From assembly GCF_001584145.1 (NCBI RefSeq), contig NZ_CP013232.1, positions 3,596,001-3,660,000 of the forward strand: a stretch of 64,000 nt of DNA, read 5' to 3'. This document shows positions 9,287 to 17,910 of this stretch, piece by piece; position 1 is the stretch's first letter, and each line of letters opens with the position of its first letter. The DNA comes from Collimonas fungivorans. Lineage in GTDB: Bacteria > Pseudomonadota > Gammaproteobacteria > Burkholderiales > Burkholderiaceae_D. The notes beneath the pieces are model-generated. The model was not told the origin of the DNA. It saw nothing but the letters and a program-made list of their open reading frames with translations, and did not search any database. Both the position numbers and the translations under genes were made by a program.

Positions 9287-9503
9287 TTCCCTGCTCTCCA
9301 TAGACTGGAGCTTGCCGCTGTATCAAGTAAAATCCAGGACAGCGGCAGAAGTTAAATCTGTTGCAGGAATGACACGAGGAAAAGAAAACGACTGCTTGCC
9401 GGAAGGTGCGCGATAATGGCGAAAAAAACGATGGTTCCGCGAATGGCAGCTCATGACGCAAAAGTGCGGCTGGCATTTCCATCCATAATGAATTGAGGGA
9501 TTC

Positions 9504-10136
9504 ATGATACGAGTACTGATTGCCGACGATCACGCGATCATGCGTGAAGGACTGAAACAATTGTTTGCGCTTGGTAAAGAAGTGGCGGTAGTCGAGGAAG
9601 CCGTCAACGGCGGACAAGTGCTCGATGCCTTGCAGGCGGGCGGCATCGACCTGGTATTGCTGGACATGACCATGCCGGGTGTCAGCGGCGTCAACCTTAT
9701 CCAGCGTATCCGCGCCCACGAATCCAATCCGCCGATCCTGGTGCTCAGCATGCACAATGAGCTGCCGATTGCGCGCCGGGCCCTGGCCGCCGGCGCCGCC
9801 GGCTACCTGACCAAGGATAACAAACCGGAAATACTGATGGCCGCCATCCGCAAAGTAGTGGCGGGAGGACGCTTCATCGATCCTGAACTGGCAGAACAGA
9901 TGGTGTTCGAATCGAGCAGCTCCGACCAGCGCCCGCCGCATGAACTCCTATCCGACCGGGAGTTCCACATCCTGCGCCTGCTGGTGCGCGGCAAAAGCGT
10001 CAACGAAGTTGCCGAAGAACTGGCGATCAGCAACAAGACTGTCAGCACCCATAAAGCGCGGCTGATGCAGAAAATGAACTTTCAGAACAATGCCGAGCTG
10101 GTGCGCTACGCGATTACCTACAACCTTATCGAGTGA
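9504..10136 (+). CDS. NarL/FixJ-family response regulator
   Basis: DNA-binding response regulator of 210 residues. The N-terminal receiver domain (1-120) has the acidic pair DD at 8-9, phospho-acceptor Asp54 in VLLDMTMPG and the conserved Lys in YLTKDN. The C-terminal LuxR-type helix-turn-helix runs from about 145 to 205 (LSDREFHILRLLVRGKSVNEVAEELAISNKTVSTH). It converges on the sensor kinase gene with only 15 bases between the stops, so the two very likely form a pair. The gene is divergent from the pilus operon, with a long shared motif in between. Inferred role: control of the pilus operon and neighbours. Confidence 0.9.
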   Translation: MIRVLIADDHAIMREGLKQLFALGKEVAVVEEAVNGGQVLDALQAGGIDLVLLDMTMPGVSGVNLIQRIRAHESNPPILVLSMHNELPIARRALAAGAAGYLTKDNKPEILMAAIRKVVAGGRFIDPELAEQMVFESSSSDQRPPHELLSDREFHILRLLVRGKSVNEVAEELAISNKTVSTHKARLMQKMNFQNNAELVRYAITYNLIE

Positions 10137-10151
10137 TAGCCGGCCCCGCCC

Positions 10152-13148
10152 TCATTGATTCTCTGTCGCATCGGCGATGGGAATCGACACTCTGATCGTG
10201 GCGCCGGCGCCGGGCTCGCTGAAAATACTCACCTCGCCGCCGAGCATGTGGGCCCGTTCGCGGATCCCGACCAGGCCGAATGATTTCTTTTTTTGTATGC
10301 TGGCATCAAAACCCCTGCCGTTATCGCGTACCTCCAGCAAGTAATGTTTTTCCTTTCTCTCCAGGCTGATTTCTGTCCGGCTCGCTTGCGCATGGCGGCT
10401 GATATTGGTCAATGATTCCTGCGCGATACGGAAAATGGTCGTCGTCCGCTTGTCATCCAGGACAATGTTTTCCTCGCGCACATCGAGGCGGCACGGAATG
10501 CCGGTATTGGCGGTAAATTCTTCGGTCAGCCACTCCAGCGCCGACACTATTCCCATGTCCAGCGCCGACGGCCGCAGCGACGACACGACATTGCGCACGA
10601 CCTTGATGGTAGCGTCGACCAGTGTCACCATGCGTTCGATTTTTCCTTGCAGCGACGGATTTTTCCCTCCGAACTCCAGGCCCACCACCGACACGCCCAT
10701 GCGCAGCGCTGACAAGTGCTGCCCCAGCTCATCATGGATTTCGCGCGTCAGGTGCTTGCGCTCTTCCTCCCGCGACGCTTCCAGTTCATAAGCGCGCTCC
10801 TGCGCCTGCTGTTCCTTGAGCCGTTGGCGGGCCTCCAGCCTGCGCACGCGGTAGCGATGCATCAGGTACAGAAGCAGCAGCGACAGCAAGCCGCAAGAGA
10901 CGTAGAAAGTCCAGGTAGACCACCACGGCGGCAGGATCACGACCTCGACTTCCGCCGTCGACGAATAAGCCTGCATAGGGGGATTGTCGGCCGCCACCTG
11001 GAAACGATAATGGCCTGGAGGTAAAGCCGCGTAGCGCACTTCGGGGACGCTGGTCTTCGACCAGTCAGATTCCAGCCCTTGCATGCGGTAACGAAAATTC
11101 AGGGTCTCGCGGTTCTGGTAAGACAATGCAGCGAGCTTGAAATTGAGCGGACCGGAGCTCCACGGCAAGCGCACAGGCTGGCCGCGGGCAAGGGTTTCGC
11201 CGTCGCGCCCGATGCTTTCCACCAGCACATCCAGCTGCAACGGCGCAAACAGCGATTCCGGCCGCAGGATATGGGAGGCGCCGCCGCTGGTCGCTACCCA
11301 CATCGAGCCGTCGCTGTCTTCGTAAAAGGAGCGCATGTCCGTGTCGTTCCACACCAGCCCGCTATCCTGGTTGAAAAACCGCCATTGCTTGTGATTCCAT
11401 ACGCCGATTCCGGCGTCCGTGGATACCCACAACCAGCCCCGGCTGTCTTCGAACAACGCCATCACCGACTGATCCTGCAGCAGCGGCGGCGTCACCTCGC
11501 TTATCTCCACTGCCTCGTCCTGTTCGACGCCGCGCCAGACATTCCCCTCTTCAGCGCCCAGCCACAATGTTTCATTATGGGTGCAAGCGATGGTGCTAGG
11601 CTGGAAAACCTGCGCCGCCGGCCTGGTTCGCGGCTTGCGCCAATGCACACCGTCAAAACGCAGCAGTCCCTTGTCGGTAACAAACCAGAGCACTCCGCCC
11701 CGGCCCTGGCATCCTTGGTAGGCGTTGATATCCTCAATCGAAAGAAACTCCGTTACTTTTACCGGAACCGGATTGGATTGCGGCTGCCTGATGCTGTAAA
11801 TGCCGATCTCGGTAGCAATCCAGAGTTGTCCCGAGCGGTCGAAAAACAGGCTGTTGATCGATGGCAGCTGAGCGACCTTGACGTCCGCTTCGGCGCCGCG
11901 CCCGCGGCGAACCAGGAGCCCTGAAAGCGAGCCGGCCCAGATATTGCCTTGGGCATCTTCAGCCATATTGGCCCATTGATGGGAGGTGCCGCCATAGGTT
12001 CCTGCAGTAACGGAAAAATATCCATTCTTCTGCAATGTGGCGGAACCGGAACGGGTACCTACATGCAGCAAATTTTGCCGGTCGCGCAAGAACGACAGCA
12101 CGACATTGCTGGGCAGGCCTTGCCTGGAAGTCCAGTTCTCCCAGTTCGGATAACCTATCCAATGCACCAGCCCATGGCCCGCCGATCCGAGCCAGACGCC
12201 GCCGTCGCGATCAAACACGATGGAATTGATGCCGCCGCCTACTGTCAGTCCGCTGGACTCGTTAAAGGATTCCCAGCGCTTGCCGTTCCAGCGCAGGATG
12301 CCTTCGTCTTGCCGGCTGAACACCCTGCCGGTGGCGTCCATCGCCAGGAACGGAATTCCGTGCGCCTTCTGCTGCTGGTTCGGGTCTGGCGAACGGTCCT
12401 GGAAGACATGGCCACCTGGCGGCAGCACAAATACCTTGTGCTTGCCGCGCGCCCAGAGCATGCCTTGACGGTCATGAAGAATGGCGTCCCAATTTTCGCC
12501 GACGGGCAAACCGCTTTCCTTTCCCAGCACCAGCAACTTCCCCTGGTCGTAATGGCACAGCATGTGCCCGCAACCCATCCACAAATCTCCATGCTGGCCG
12601 ACATGAATGGTGACAAGGCTTTTCATCTCAGGATGAGGCGACAGTTGCCCTGCATCGAAAAACTCATGCGCCTGCCAGGAATGGCCTTGATCCGCGGACA
12701 GCACCAGCCACAAGCGGTCTTGGCTTATTACCAGCAGGCGGTCCGGCCCCAGTGTGGCGAAGGTCTGTCCTTGATAGAAAGCGAACTGTACATTTTGAAA
12801 CTGCATGGGCACGAAACGCTGCCCCTGCCACAGGTACAAACCTTCGCTGGTGCCGACCCACAGGCGGCCGCTGCCGTCGACATGCAATGTGGTGATAAAC
12901 GGCGTGGGCAAGCCTTGGCGCAATTCAAAACGCTGGAAGCGCGCGCCGTCGTAGCGGAACAAACCGTTCTGGGTGCCAATCCACAGATAGCCGCCAGGCT
13001 CTTGCGCCAGGGCGTTGACAACCATGTTTGTCAAACCATCCGACTGGCTGTAGTAACGCAGCGGCAGCTGCTGGCAAATTGCCGCCGGCAGCAGGAAAGC
13101 CAGCCACAGCATTACGATCAGTCGACGACACCAGCGCAAACTCATCAT
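10152..13148 (-). CDS. Two-component sensor with periplasmic beta-propeller, Y_Y_Y domain and HisKA_3 kinase
   Basis: A 998-residue sensor histidine kinase. Order: signal sequence (1-25), about 650 residues of repeated two-component propeller blades (recurring motifs such as GYLWIGTQNGLFRYDG and GWLWVSTDAGIGVW), a Y_Y_Y domain near 690-745, one membrane helix (WWSTWTFYVSCGLLSLLLLYL), a HisKA_3 domain with His805 in REIHDELGQ, and a HATPase domain (RDNGRGFD, GLVGIRERAHMLGG). Such propeller sensors are best known from Bacteroidetes polysaccharide-utilisation loci, where they bind oligosaccharides, but they also occur in proteobacteria. The partner is the adjacent NarL-type regulator, because HisKA_3 kinases pair with that family. 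The ligand is unknown. Unlike many Bacteroides versions it has no fused receiver. Confidence 0.92.
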   Translation of the reverse strand: MMSLRWCRRLIVMLWLAFLLPAAICQQLPLRYYSQSDGLTNMVVNALAQEPGGYLWIGTQNGLFRYDGARFQRFELRQGLPTPFITTLHVDGSGRLWVGTSEGLYLWQGQRFVPMQFQNVQFAFYQGQTFATLGPDRLLVISQDRLWLVLSADQGHSWQAHEFFDAGQLSPHPEMKSLVTIHVGQHGDLWMGCGHMLCHYDQGKLLVLGKESGLPVGENWDAILHDRQGMLWARGKHKVFVLPPGGHVFQDRSPDPNQQQKAHGIPFLAMDATGRVFSRQDEGILRWNGKRWESFNESSGLTVGGGINSIVFDRDGGVWLGSAGHGLVHWIGYPNWENWTSRQGLPSNVVLSFLRDRQNLLHVGTRSGSATLQKNGYFSVTAGTYGGTSHQWANMAEDAQGNIWAGSLSGLLVRRGRGAEADVKVAQLPSINSLFFDRSGQLWIATEIGIYSIRQPQSNPVPVKVTEFLSIEDINAYQGCQGRGGVLWFVTDKGLLRFDGVHWRKPRTRPAAQVFQPSTIACTHNETLWLGAEEGNVWRGVEQDEAVEISEVTPPLLQDQSVMALFEDSRGWLWVSTDAGIGVWNHKQWRFFNQDSGLVWNDTDMRSFYEDSDGSMWVATSGGASHILRPESLFAPLQLDVLVESIGRDGETLARGQPVRLPWSSGPLNFKLAALSYQNRETLNFRYRMQGLESDWSKTSVPEVRYAALPPGHYRFQVAADNPPMQAYSSTAEVEVVILPPWWSTWTFYVSCGLLSLLLLYLMHRYRVRRLEARQRLKEQQAQERAYELEASREEERKHLTREIHDELGQHLSALRMGVSVVGLEFGGKNPSLQGKIERMVTLVDATIKVVRNVVSSLRPSALDMGIVSALEWLTEEFTANTGIPCRLDVREENIVLDDKRTTTIFRIAQESLTNISRHAQASRTEISLERKEKHYLLEVRDNGRGFDASIQKKKSFGLVGIRERAHMLGGEVSIFSEPGAGATIRVSIPIADATENQ

Positions 13149-13206
13149 TCAGATTCCTATTGCCATTTGAGGACAAGGCTTTCCCAAGGATGCCTTATGC
13201 AGCATG

Positions 13207-13233
13207 ATATGGTAAAAATCCTTATGTAGGCAT
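13207..13233 (+). promoter_or_regulatory. Shared regulatory motif, shortened copy 3
   Basis: ATAT, a short spacer, then ATCCTTATGTAGGCAT. It matches the two longer copies at 942 and 9255 with a gap of about six bases inside the core. It lies about 60-85 bases upstream of the kinase start at 13148. Weaker than the other two copies. Confidence 0.35.
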
Positions 13234-13314
13234 CCAATTGATACCTACCGTTCACAGGGTCCCCATGGCAATCGGAACTAAAATGCCGGTCCGACCTGGA
13301 ACATGCCGCTGCGC

Positions 13315-13548
13315 CTAAAAAAAACTCTTCAGTTCAGCAATTGAAAGATTGCTGGTTTCATGAAGGCTGATCAGGATGGATGCGCCGACCCGCAGCCGGC
13401 CATGGCGGATTTTACTGATGACAGGCGGAGCCACTTCGAGGCGGCGCGAAAGTGCGGCGTCGTTTTTCAGTTCCAGCTTGGCGATGACGGCGTCCAGCAT
13501 CTTGTTGGCATTTTTAATGTACTCAGCCGTGTCGTCTGCATTCTTCAT
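13315..13548 (-). CDS. Small Cro/XRE-like helix-turn-helix regulator
   Basis: 77-residue protein. Residues about 30-55 (NDAALSRRLEVAPPVISKIRHGRLRVGASILI) form a helix-turn-helix of the Cro/XRE or phage regulator type, and the rest is one leading helix and a short tail. GAAGG sits six bases before the ATG, supporting this start. It stands alone, upstream of the kinase gene on the same strand but separated by 166 bases. A 9-base-arm palindrome lies about 65-90 bases upstream and could be its operator. Single-domain regulators of this size are common in prophages and islands, consistent with its place at the edge of the accessory region. Confidence 0.7.
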   Translation of the reverse strand: MKNADDTAEYIKNANKMLDAVIAKLELKNDAALSRRLEVAPPVISKIRHGRLRVGASILISLHETSNLSIAELKSFF

Positions 13549-13614
13549 TACTTGCCTTCGGTTGTTAAGATGAAATCAGATGAATTTACAAAAATGCTAT
13601 TTTATTTTTATATT

Positions 13615-13636
13615 CCATTAGCAGATATGCTAATGG
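13615..13636. promoter_or_regulatory. Palindrome upstream of the small HTH gene
   Basis: CCATTAGCA, four bases (GATA), TGCTAATGG: perfect 9-base arms. It lies in AT-rich DNA upstream of the gene starting at 13548 and may be an operator for that or another dimeric regulator. The function is inferred. Confidence 0.45.
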
Positions 13637-13843
13637 ATCCGAGGAACGGAGGGCATCAGGAAATCATGATTTTCGGGTGGGCGGGTGAGAAATCGGCGTC
13701 GGGAATTCCTTACGCCGCGTCAATTAGCCGATAACGGAACGACGTACCATCCGGCATGGGAGCCTTGCATCCGTAGTTCAACCCGGAGACCCAAGCTGTA
13801 ACGCTTGAGCAACCAGGTTGTCGCCGATGGCGCACTGCCATCG
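13637..13843. other. Non-coding stretch, no gene seen
   Basis: About 200 bases between the palindrome and the 3' end of the broken lipoprotein gene. A small CAAGC/GCTTG hairpin lies near 13792-13808. No convincing gene, terminator or known riboswitch was found. Confidence 0.4.
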
Positions 13844-15153
13844 CTATCGCAGAGCGGCCCCGCCTTGCGTGAGATACTGACTCAGGAGACGGGCAAATTG
13901 CCCACCGTCAGTGTTGATCGTCGTTTGGAAGCTCCCCCCTGCGCTGAAGACGATTGCGAAGGTATGGATATCGCCGTATTCTTGTGTGTTGCGCAGCATG
14001 TAGTCGACACGATTATCGCGATAGTGTTGGTTAGTGCCGCCAGGCGTAGCGGACGGCACACCCATCGGCGTCTGCCACCACAGGATCGGGAGTCCATTGC
14101 TCAGCGCGGTGCGATAGTCCGAGATCGCGCTCTGCGATTGGTGGAAGTTCGGTGTGGCGATATTGTTTGCGTCCCAATAGAAAGTCCCGGTTCGCCCCGC
14201 GCATTCGGCTGGAGGCGATGCAACTTCCAGGCAGCCGGCGTCTCGATCGCTGGTTTGGGCAACGATGAAATCCGCCTGATGTGCCCCAACCGCTTTCATT
14301 TCGGCGCCGATCTCAGCCGGGGAGCCAGACCAGAACGAGGGCGGGAATCCGAGCAACGCATTAGGTGCGATCTTCCTGCCCATCTGCACCAGGCACTGGC
14401 CGATGCCGGCGGCGCTATTCGGCAATCCGCTGCATTCGGCCTGGCTGCTGACGACGGCAGGTATCTGGGCCGGATCATGCCCCGGCGCCTGCGCCCATAC
14501 GAAACCCCAGAAATCCGGCTCCAGATTGATCAGAACGGGCGCATTGAGCGCGGCAATGCGTTGATACATCAGCCGGGCCTGCGCCCAGTAGTTGTTCATG
14601 AACGTCGCATCGTTGATTCCGCTCAAGTTGCTGCCGCCGTTCTGCGCCATCTGATAAAAGGTGAACATCGGGGTTGCGCCGTAGGCCTGGATGGCCTGCG
14701 CAGTGTACGTGATGTACGCGCCATCGGGACTGTTCCAGGTAGGCCACGCGCCTGCGCCGACCCCCACCAGGTAAGTATCAACGATATCCGGGTGAATACT
14801 CTGGCTTTGCATTTGCGCCAATGAATTGCCGCGCCGAGTCCGACCAGCACTCGGGAGGGTTTGCCGAGCTTGGTCACCAAAGCGGAAGTAGCTGCGGCAC
14901 CTGTAGTGCCGCCGCCTGAAGTACCGCCGCCTGTTGTACCGCCGCCTGTTGTACCGCCACCTGTTGTACCGCCACCTGTTGTACTGCCACCTGTTGTACT
15001 GCCACCTGTTGTACTGCCGCCTGTTGTACTGTCGCCTGAAGTACTGCCACCTGAAGTACTACCGCCCTGGGTGCTATCGCCTCCGCCGCCGCAACCGAAA
15101 AGGAAGAGCGCAAGCAGTAGTGCAGCAGTGTGTCGCAGGGTAAATATAGTCAT
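13844..15153 (-). pseudogene. Repeat-linker lipoprotein of an EPD-motif enzyme family, frameshifted
   Basis: Start ATG at 15153 with GGAG eight bases before it. It encodes a lipoprotein signal (LLLALFLFGC, lipobox Cys), eleven Gly/Ser/Thr pentapeptide repeats, and then GKPSRVLVGLG. At about 14840 the frame shifts by one base and continues in another frame to the stop at 13844 (NSLAQMQSQSIHPD onwards). The joined catalytic part resembles the intact gene at 26530-27768: GKP/GKS opening, LINLEPDFWGF versus MIDLEPDFFGF, ILWWQTPMGV versus IVVWQIPIGN, and TDGG near the end. The shared EPD motif and strand pattern suggest a (beta/alpha)8 glycoside-hydrolase-like enzyme; no family is recognised. Either a true pseudogene or one sequencing error. 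A weak sigma-54 promoter lies at 15236. Confidence 0.75.
14907..15072 (-). repeat. 15-base tandem repeats coding a Gly/Ser/Thr linker
   Basis: About eleven units of 15 bases, coding pentapeptides of the form TTGGS/TTGGG on the minus strand. The unit is a multiple of three, so copy-number change would alter linker length without breaking the frame. Confidence 0.85.
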
Positions 15154-15235
15154 CCAAAACTCCGTGAAATTGAAGGAATACCAGCGACGCTGGTTCCGGA
15201 TATCGATCGGCGATCCGGACCAAGCTTCAATTTGA

Positions 15236-15251
15236 AGCGCATTCCGTGCCG
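15236..15251 (-). promoter_or_regulatory. Weak sigma-54 promoter candidate
   Basis: Minus-strand CGGCACGGAATGCGCT: GG and GC elements spaced as in -24/-12 promoters, with C instead of T at the first base and GCGCT at -12. It is 83 bases before the ATG at 15153 and matches the better copies at 16394, 26106 and 26476 in the CGG/GGCACGGA part. Confidence 0.4.
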
Positions 15252-15458
15252 CAGCCGATGTAAATGTTTGCCAAGAGGTTCGCCGCCGGCATTTGTGTCT
15301 AAAGACGCGCCGTTGCTTGGCATGATCCTCATCGCCCTCAACGCAATGCATGAACCATGCCTGCTTTTGCAATAAAGTCAGACCTCTCGCTTCGTCACAA
15401 AAAGTGACGCAAAGCGTTGATCCGGCTTCGCCGCATGCTGCCTGGTAAGTCTACGGAC

Positions 15459-16178
15459 TCACTGACTGCGGCGACCTGAGGTTCCCTGCGTAGAAAATTC
15501 AACCGGTAACGTCGGCGCGGAAATCAGATTATTTAATCCGGCCTGTTCTATCGCGGTAATCATTGCTTGATAACCTTCTTTGTTGTCACGGTACAGCAAT
15601 ACAACAGAAAATTCCTTATCCGCTGGATCGTTCGACGCAAGAACGATGGCTTCGGCTCCAGCCGCACGGAGCTGCGAAGCAATTGCCTGCGCGCGCTGTT
15701 CGAACGCAAATATAGCGCCTACATGTCGACGCTTGGCGACTGCTTCTGGTTGGCTGTAGGTGAGTTTTGCAGATGGAGGAAGTGTCTTCGCCGGTTCTGC
15801 CGTGACAATTTCTGGGGCACGTAGAGCAACTGCCTGGTCACTTACCGTATTTGAATTTGCCGCCTCTATCTGATACTCATTGCCATCAACAAGCACCAAT
15901 GTCAGTCCTCGTTCCCCAAGTGATTTTTGGAACTTGATAAAAATCTCATCCGATGAAAGCGGCTCGCTTGAGGCAAGGTTAATTGTTCCCCCTACTTCTC
16001 GAGCTAAATGAATCGAGCGGCCTGAATATTGACTGACTAGGCGTGTTGCATCCGGCAATCCGATATCTCGCCAAATGACATAAAACCGGTCTTCACAAAA
16101 GGCCGCTGTCGTGTATGAAAACGATAGAAGCGTCAATAAATACGTCGCGATCTTTTTTAATATTGATATCTGAAACAT
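15459..16178 (-). CDS. Secretin N0-like plus SPOR-like periplasmic protein
   Basis: 239-residue exported protein. After a signal peptide (about 1-28, ending AAFCEDRF) comes a region (32-105) that resembles the N0/STN-type domain of secretins: IGLPDATRLVSQYSGRSIHL, then GGTINLASSEPLSSDEIFIKFQKSL and a closing VLVDGNEYQI. A linker leads to a C-terminal SPOR-like domain (about 155-215: GAIFAFEQRAQAIASQLRAAG, later VVLLYRDNKEGYQAM). There is no secretin channel domain. Full secretins are far longer, so this could be an accessory protein or an independent peptidoglycan-binding adaptor. The open frame extends to a TTG at 16190, but ATG at 16178 fits the signal peptide. A sigma-54-type promoter lies about 215 bases upstream. 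Domain calls rest on pattern only. Confidence 0.6.
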   Translation of the reverse strand: MFQISILKKIATYLLTLLSFSYTTAAFCEDRFYVIWRDIGLPDATRLVSQYSGRSIHLAREVGGTINLASSEPLSSDEIFIKFQKSLGERGLTLVLVDGNEYQIEAANSNTVSDQAVALRAPEIVTAEPAKTLPPSAKLTYSQPEAVAKRRHVGAIFAFEQRAQAIASQLRAAGAEAIVLASNDPADKEFSVVLLYRDNKEGYQAMITAIEQAGLNNLISAPTLPVEFSTQGTSGRRSQ

Positions 16179-16393
16179 AACTCCCAACAATTATCGCGGC
16201 ATCCCGCAGACGTATTCCGCAGGCAAATTTCTCATGCGATCTTGACTGCCGACATGTGCTTGCGAGATACATGACAGCAGTCCGAATGTCACATCAATGC
16301 GGCGGTTTCGGCTCTGCTCAAAGCTCCCCGATAGATGTGGACTCGATTGAAGTACGGATCAGTGCCGTACTGCGACCATTAGGCAACAGCAGC

Positions 16394-16409
16394 AGCACGA
16401 TCCGTGCCA
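16394..16409 (-). promoter_or_regulatory. Sigma-54 (-24/-12) promoter
   Basis: Minus-strand TGGCACGGATCGTGCT. GG and GC are 12 bases apart as required, and it is almost identical to the promoters at 26106 and 26476. The next gene downstream is the secretin-N/SPOR gene at 16178. The whole surrounding 170-base block resembles the block upstream of 26530. Confidence 0.65.
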
Positions 16410-16527
16410 AATCGAATGTTTAACATGCAGTCAAACGAATTCAGATGAAACATCAGAAAGCGATTCGCACTTGCACTACCAGGACATGGACAAAAATTTG
16501 ACCAAAAAATAAAAAACTGACAAATTT

Positions 16528-16541
16528 TGTTAGCGCTATCA
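16528..16541. promoter_or_regulatory. Upstream palindrome, copy 1
   Basis: TGTTAGCGCTATCA, one mismatch from the perfect palindrome at 26344-26357. It is separated by 118 bases from the -24 element at 16409, exactly the same distance as in the other copy. It looks like a LacI/GalR-type operator or an activator site. Confidence 0.5.
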
Positions 16542-16559
16542 TCAACTGCCGCAGTTTTG

Positions 16560-16868
16560 TGTAACTTGGAGTCTGTGAAATTTTCTGCGCGAACGAGATC
16601 ACAAAATGATGTCGAAAGAGAAATATCATGAGCGGCATAATAATCACAAAAATCGAAGAAGCAGAAAACCTTTAACCTCATCCATGTCGCGCTGATAGAC
16701 CGGTTGTAGGCCCGACTGCAGAACAAGGATACCGAGTTGGTCCTTGGTGAATCTGCTCTGACTGGACCGCTACAAGAAGATGTAGGCCGAGCATATGTTG
16801 GCGTCGGAGTTGAGCCGTCACCTGCGTGCGATACCGCCCCAGCACATGACCCTACATCTTGCGCACGC
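16560..16868. other. Non-coding or degraded stretch
   Basis: About 300 bases between the promoter module and the LysR gene. Short open frames overlap, but none has a recognisable product. The stretch could be remnants of a mobile element; I could not identify it. Confidence 0.3.
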
Positions 16869-17780
16869 TCATGCCATGGGTGTACATGCTGATGCCTCTT
16901 TCAGCATTTCATAGAGATTTTGCGCAGCTGGCGAGAACACGCGGCCGGATCGGCGAATAATGCCCAATGTACGCGTGATAGCCGGCTCCTTGAGCGGGAT
17001 TGCGCGTAGGACGCTCAGGTGATCCGACGGCATCGCAAGTTGCGGCACCACGGCAATGCCGAGCCCGGCCTTCACCATCTCAAGCAACGTTGAAACATGG
17101 CGCACTTCAATGAACGAGGCGGGCTGTTTTTCCGACGGCGCCATCGCCATATCCAGCATCATCCGGTTACCGCTCGATTTGGCTACCGTCATGTAGGGAT
17201 ATTTTCCGATATCTTGCCAGCTGACGGCGCGCCGGCGCGCCAATGGATGGTCGGGCAAGCAGGCCATCACAAAACTCTCCTGCATGATCGGTTCGAAGTC
17301 GATGCCCTGTTCCTGCGTGCCGAGAAAATTGATGCCGAAATCGGAATCTCCGCGGGCAACGTTGTTCAGCACTTCATGTGCGCCTTCGTCCACAATGCGG
17401 ATGCGAATCGAGGGAAATTGCGCATTGAAGCGCTGCAGGATCGGCGCCAGAAAATTGTGTGCTATCGAAGGCACGCAGGCCACCGTGATCTGCCCAAAAT
17501 GCGTATAGGAAATGTCGCTGATGTTGTGCAGAGACGTTTCGACGCCATCGAGGATCTCGACTGCCTTGGCGAAAAATTCACGCCCTACCAGGGTTAGCGC
17601 CACGCGCCGGGTGGTGCGTTCAAACAGTTTGACGTTGAGTGCGTCTTCCAGCTTGCCGATGCGGCGTGACAACGCCGGCTGCGAGATATTCAGCGCCAGC
17701 GCCGCCGCCCGGAAACCGCCCTGCTCCACCACCGCCACCATGGCTTGCAGATCGCTTAAATCAAAACGTAGTTGATACAT
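16869..17780 (-). CDS. LysR-family transcriptional regulator
   Basis: 303 residues, the usual LysR length. The N-terminal winged helix-turn-helix (3-62) has the signature QGGFRAAALALNISQPALSRRIGKLEDAL; the effector-binding domain covers about 90-300. It is divergent from a binding-protein gene and an MFS transporter gene 130 bases away, the typical arrangement in which LysR controls an adjacent transport cassette in response to its substrate. The intergenic region has nested inverted repeats. The effector is likely the carboxylate or other ligand carried by the neighbours; that is inference. Confidence 0.92.
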   Translation of the reverse strand: MYQLRFDLSDLQAMVAVVEQGGFRAAALALNISQPALSRRIGKLEDALNVKLFERTTRRVALTLVGREFFAKAVEILDGVETSLHNISDISYTHFGQITVACVPSIAHNFLAPILQRFNAQFPSIRIRIVDEGAHEVLNNVARGDSDFGINFLGTQEQGIDFEPIMQESFVMACLPDHPLARRRAVSWQDIGKYPYMTVAKSSGNRMMLDMAMAPSEKQPASFIEVRHVSTLLEMVKAGLGIAVVPQLAMPSDHLSVLRAIPLKEPAITRTLGIIRRSGRVFSPAAQNLYEMLKEASACTPMA

Positions 17781-17784
17781 TTTT

Positions 17785-17838
17785 ATTGATACCTTTAGCG
17801 CATCAAAAGTAAATATTTATGCATTTTACTTTATCAAT
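17785..17838. promoter_or_regulatory. LysR/binding-protein divergent regulatory region
   Basis: Nested inverted repeats: outer ATTGATA (17785-17791) with TATCAAT (17832-17838) and inner AAAGTAAA (17806-17813) with TTTACTTT (17825-17832). The region is AT-rich and lies between the two divergent genes, so it is a probable LysR binding and promoter region. Confidence 0.5.
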
Positions 17839-17910
17839 CAGGTTCGTGATAATTGTTCGAGAAAACCTCAATTGCAGCACCGTCGCATAAAAAAACAGGA
17901 GACAAAGAAA

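Noticed and set aside
11949..13229. 426-codon plus-strand open frame opposite the sensor kinase
   Set aside because: The kinase reading shows all expected domains; this is its antisense shadow.
13690..13810. Possible riboswitch or structured RNA
   Set aside because: I compared it with the c-di-GMP-I pattern, but the GCAAACC and GACGCAAAG core elements are missing and no consistent fold was found.
13805..14824. Long plus-strand open frame (339 codons) opposite the EPD-motif lipoprotein
   Set aside because: The minus strand encodes a protein with a clear paralogue at 26530; the plus frame has no recognisable domains and is a GC-driven shadow.
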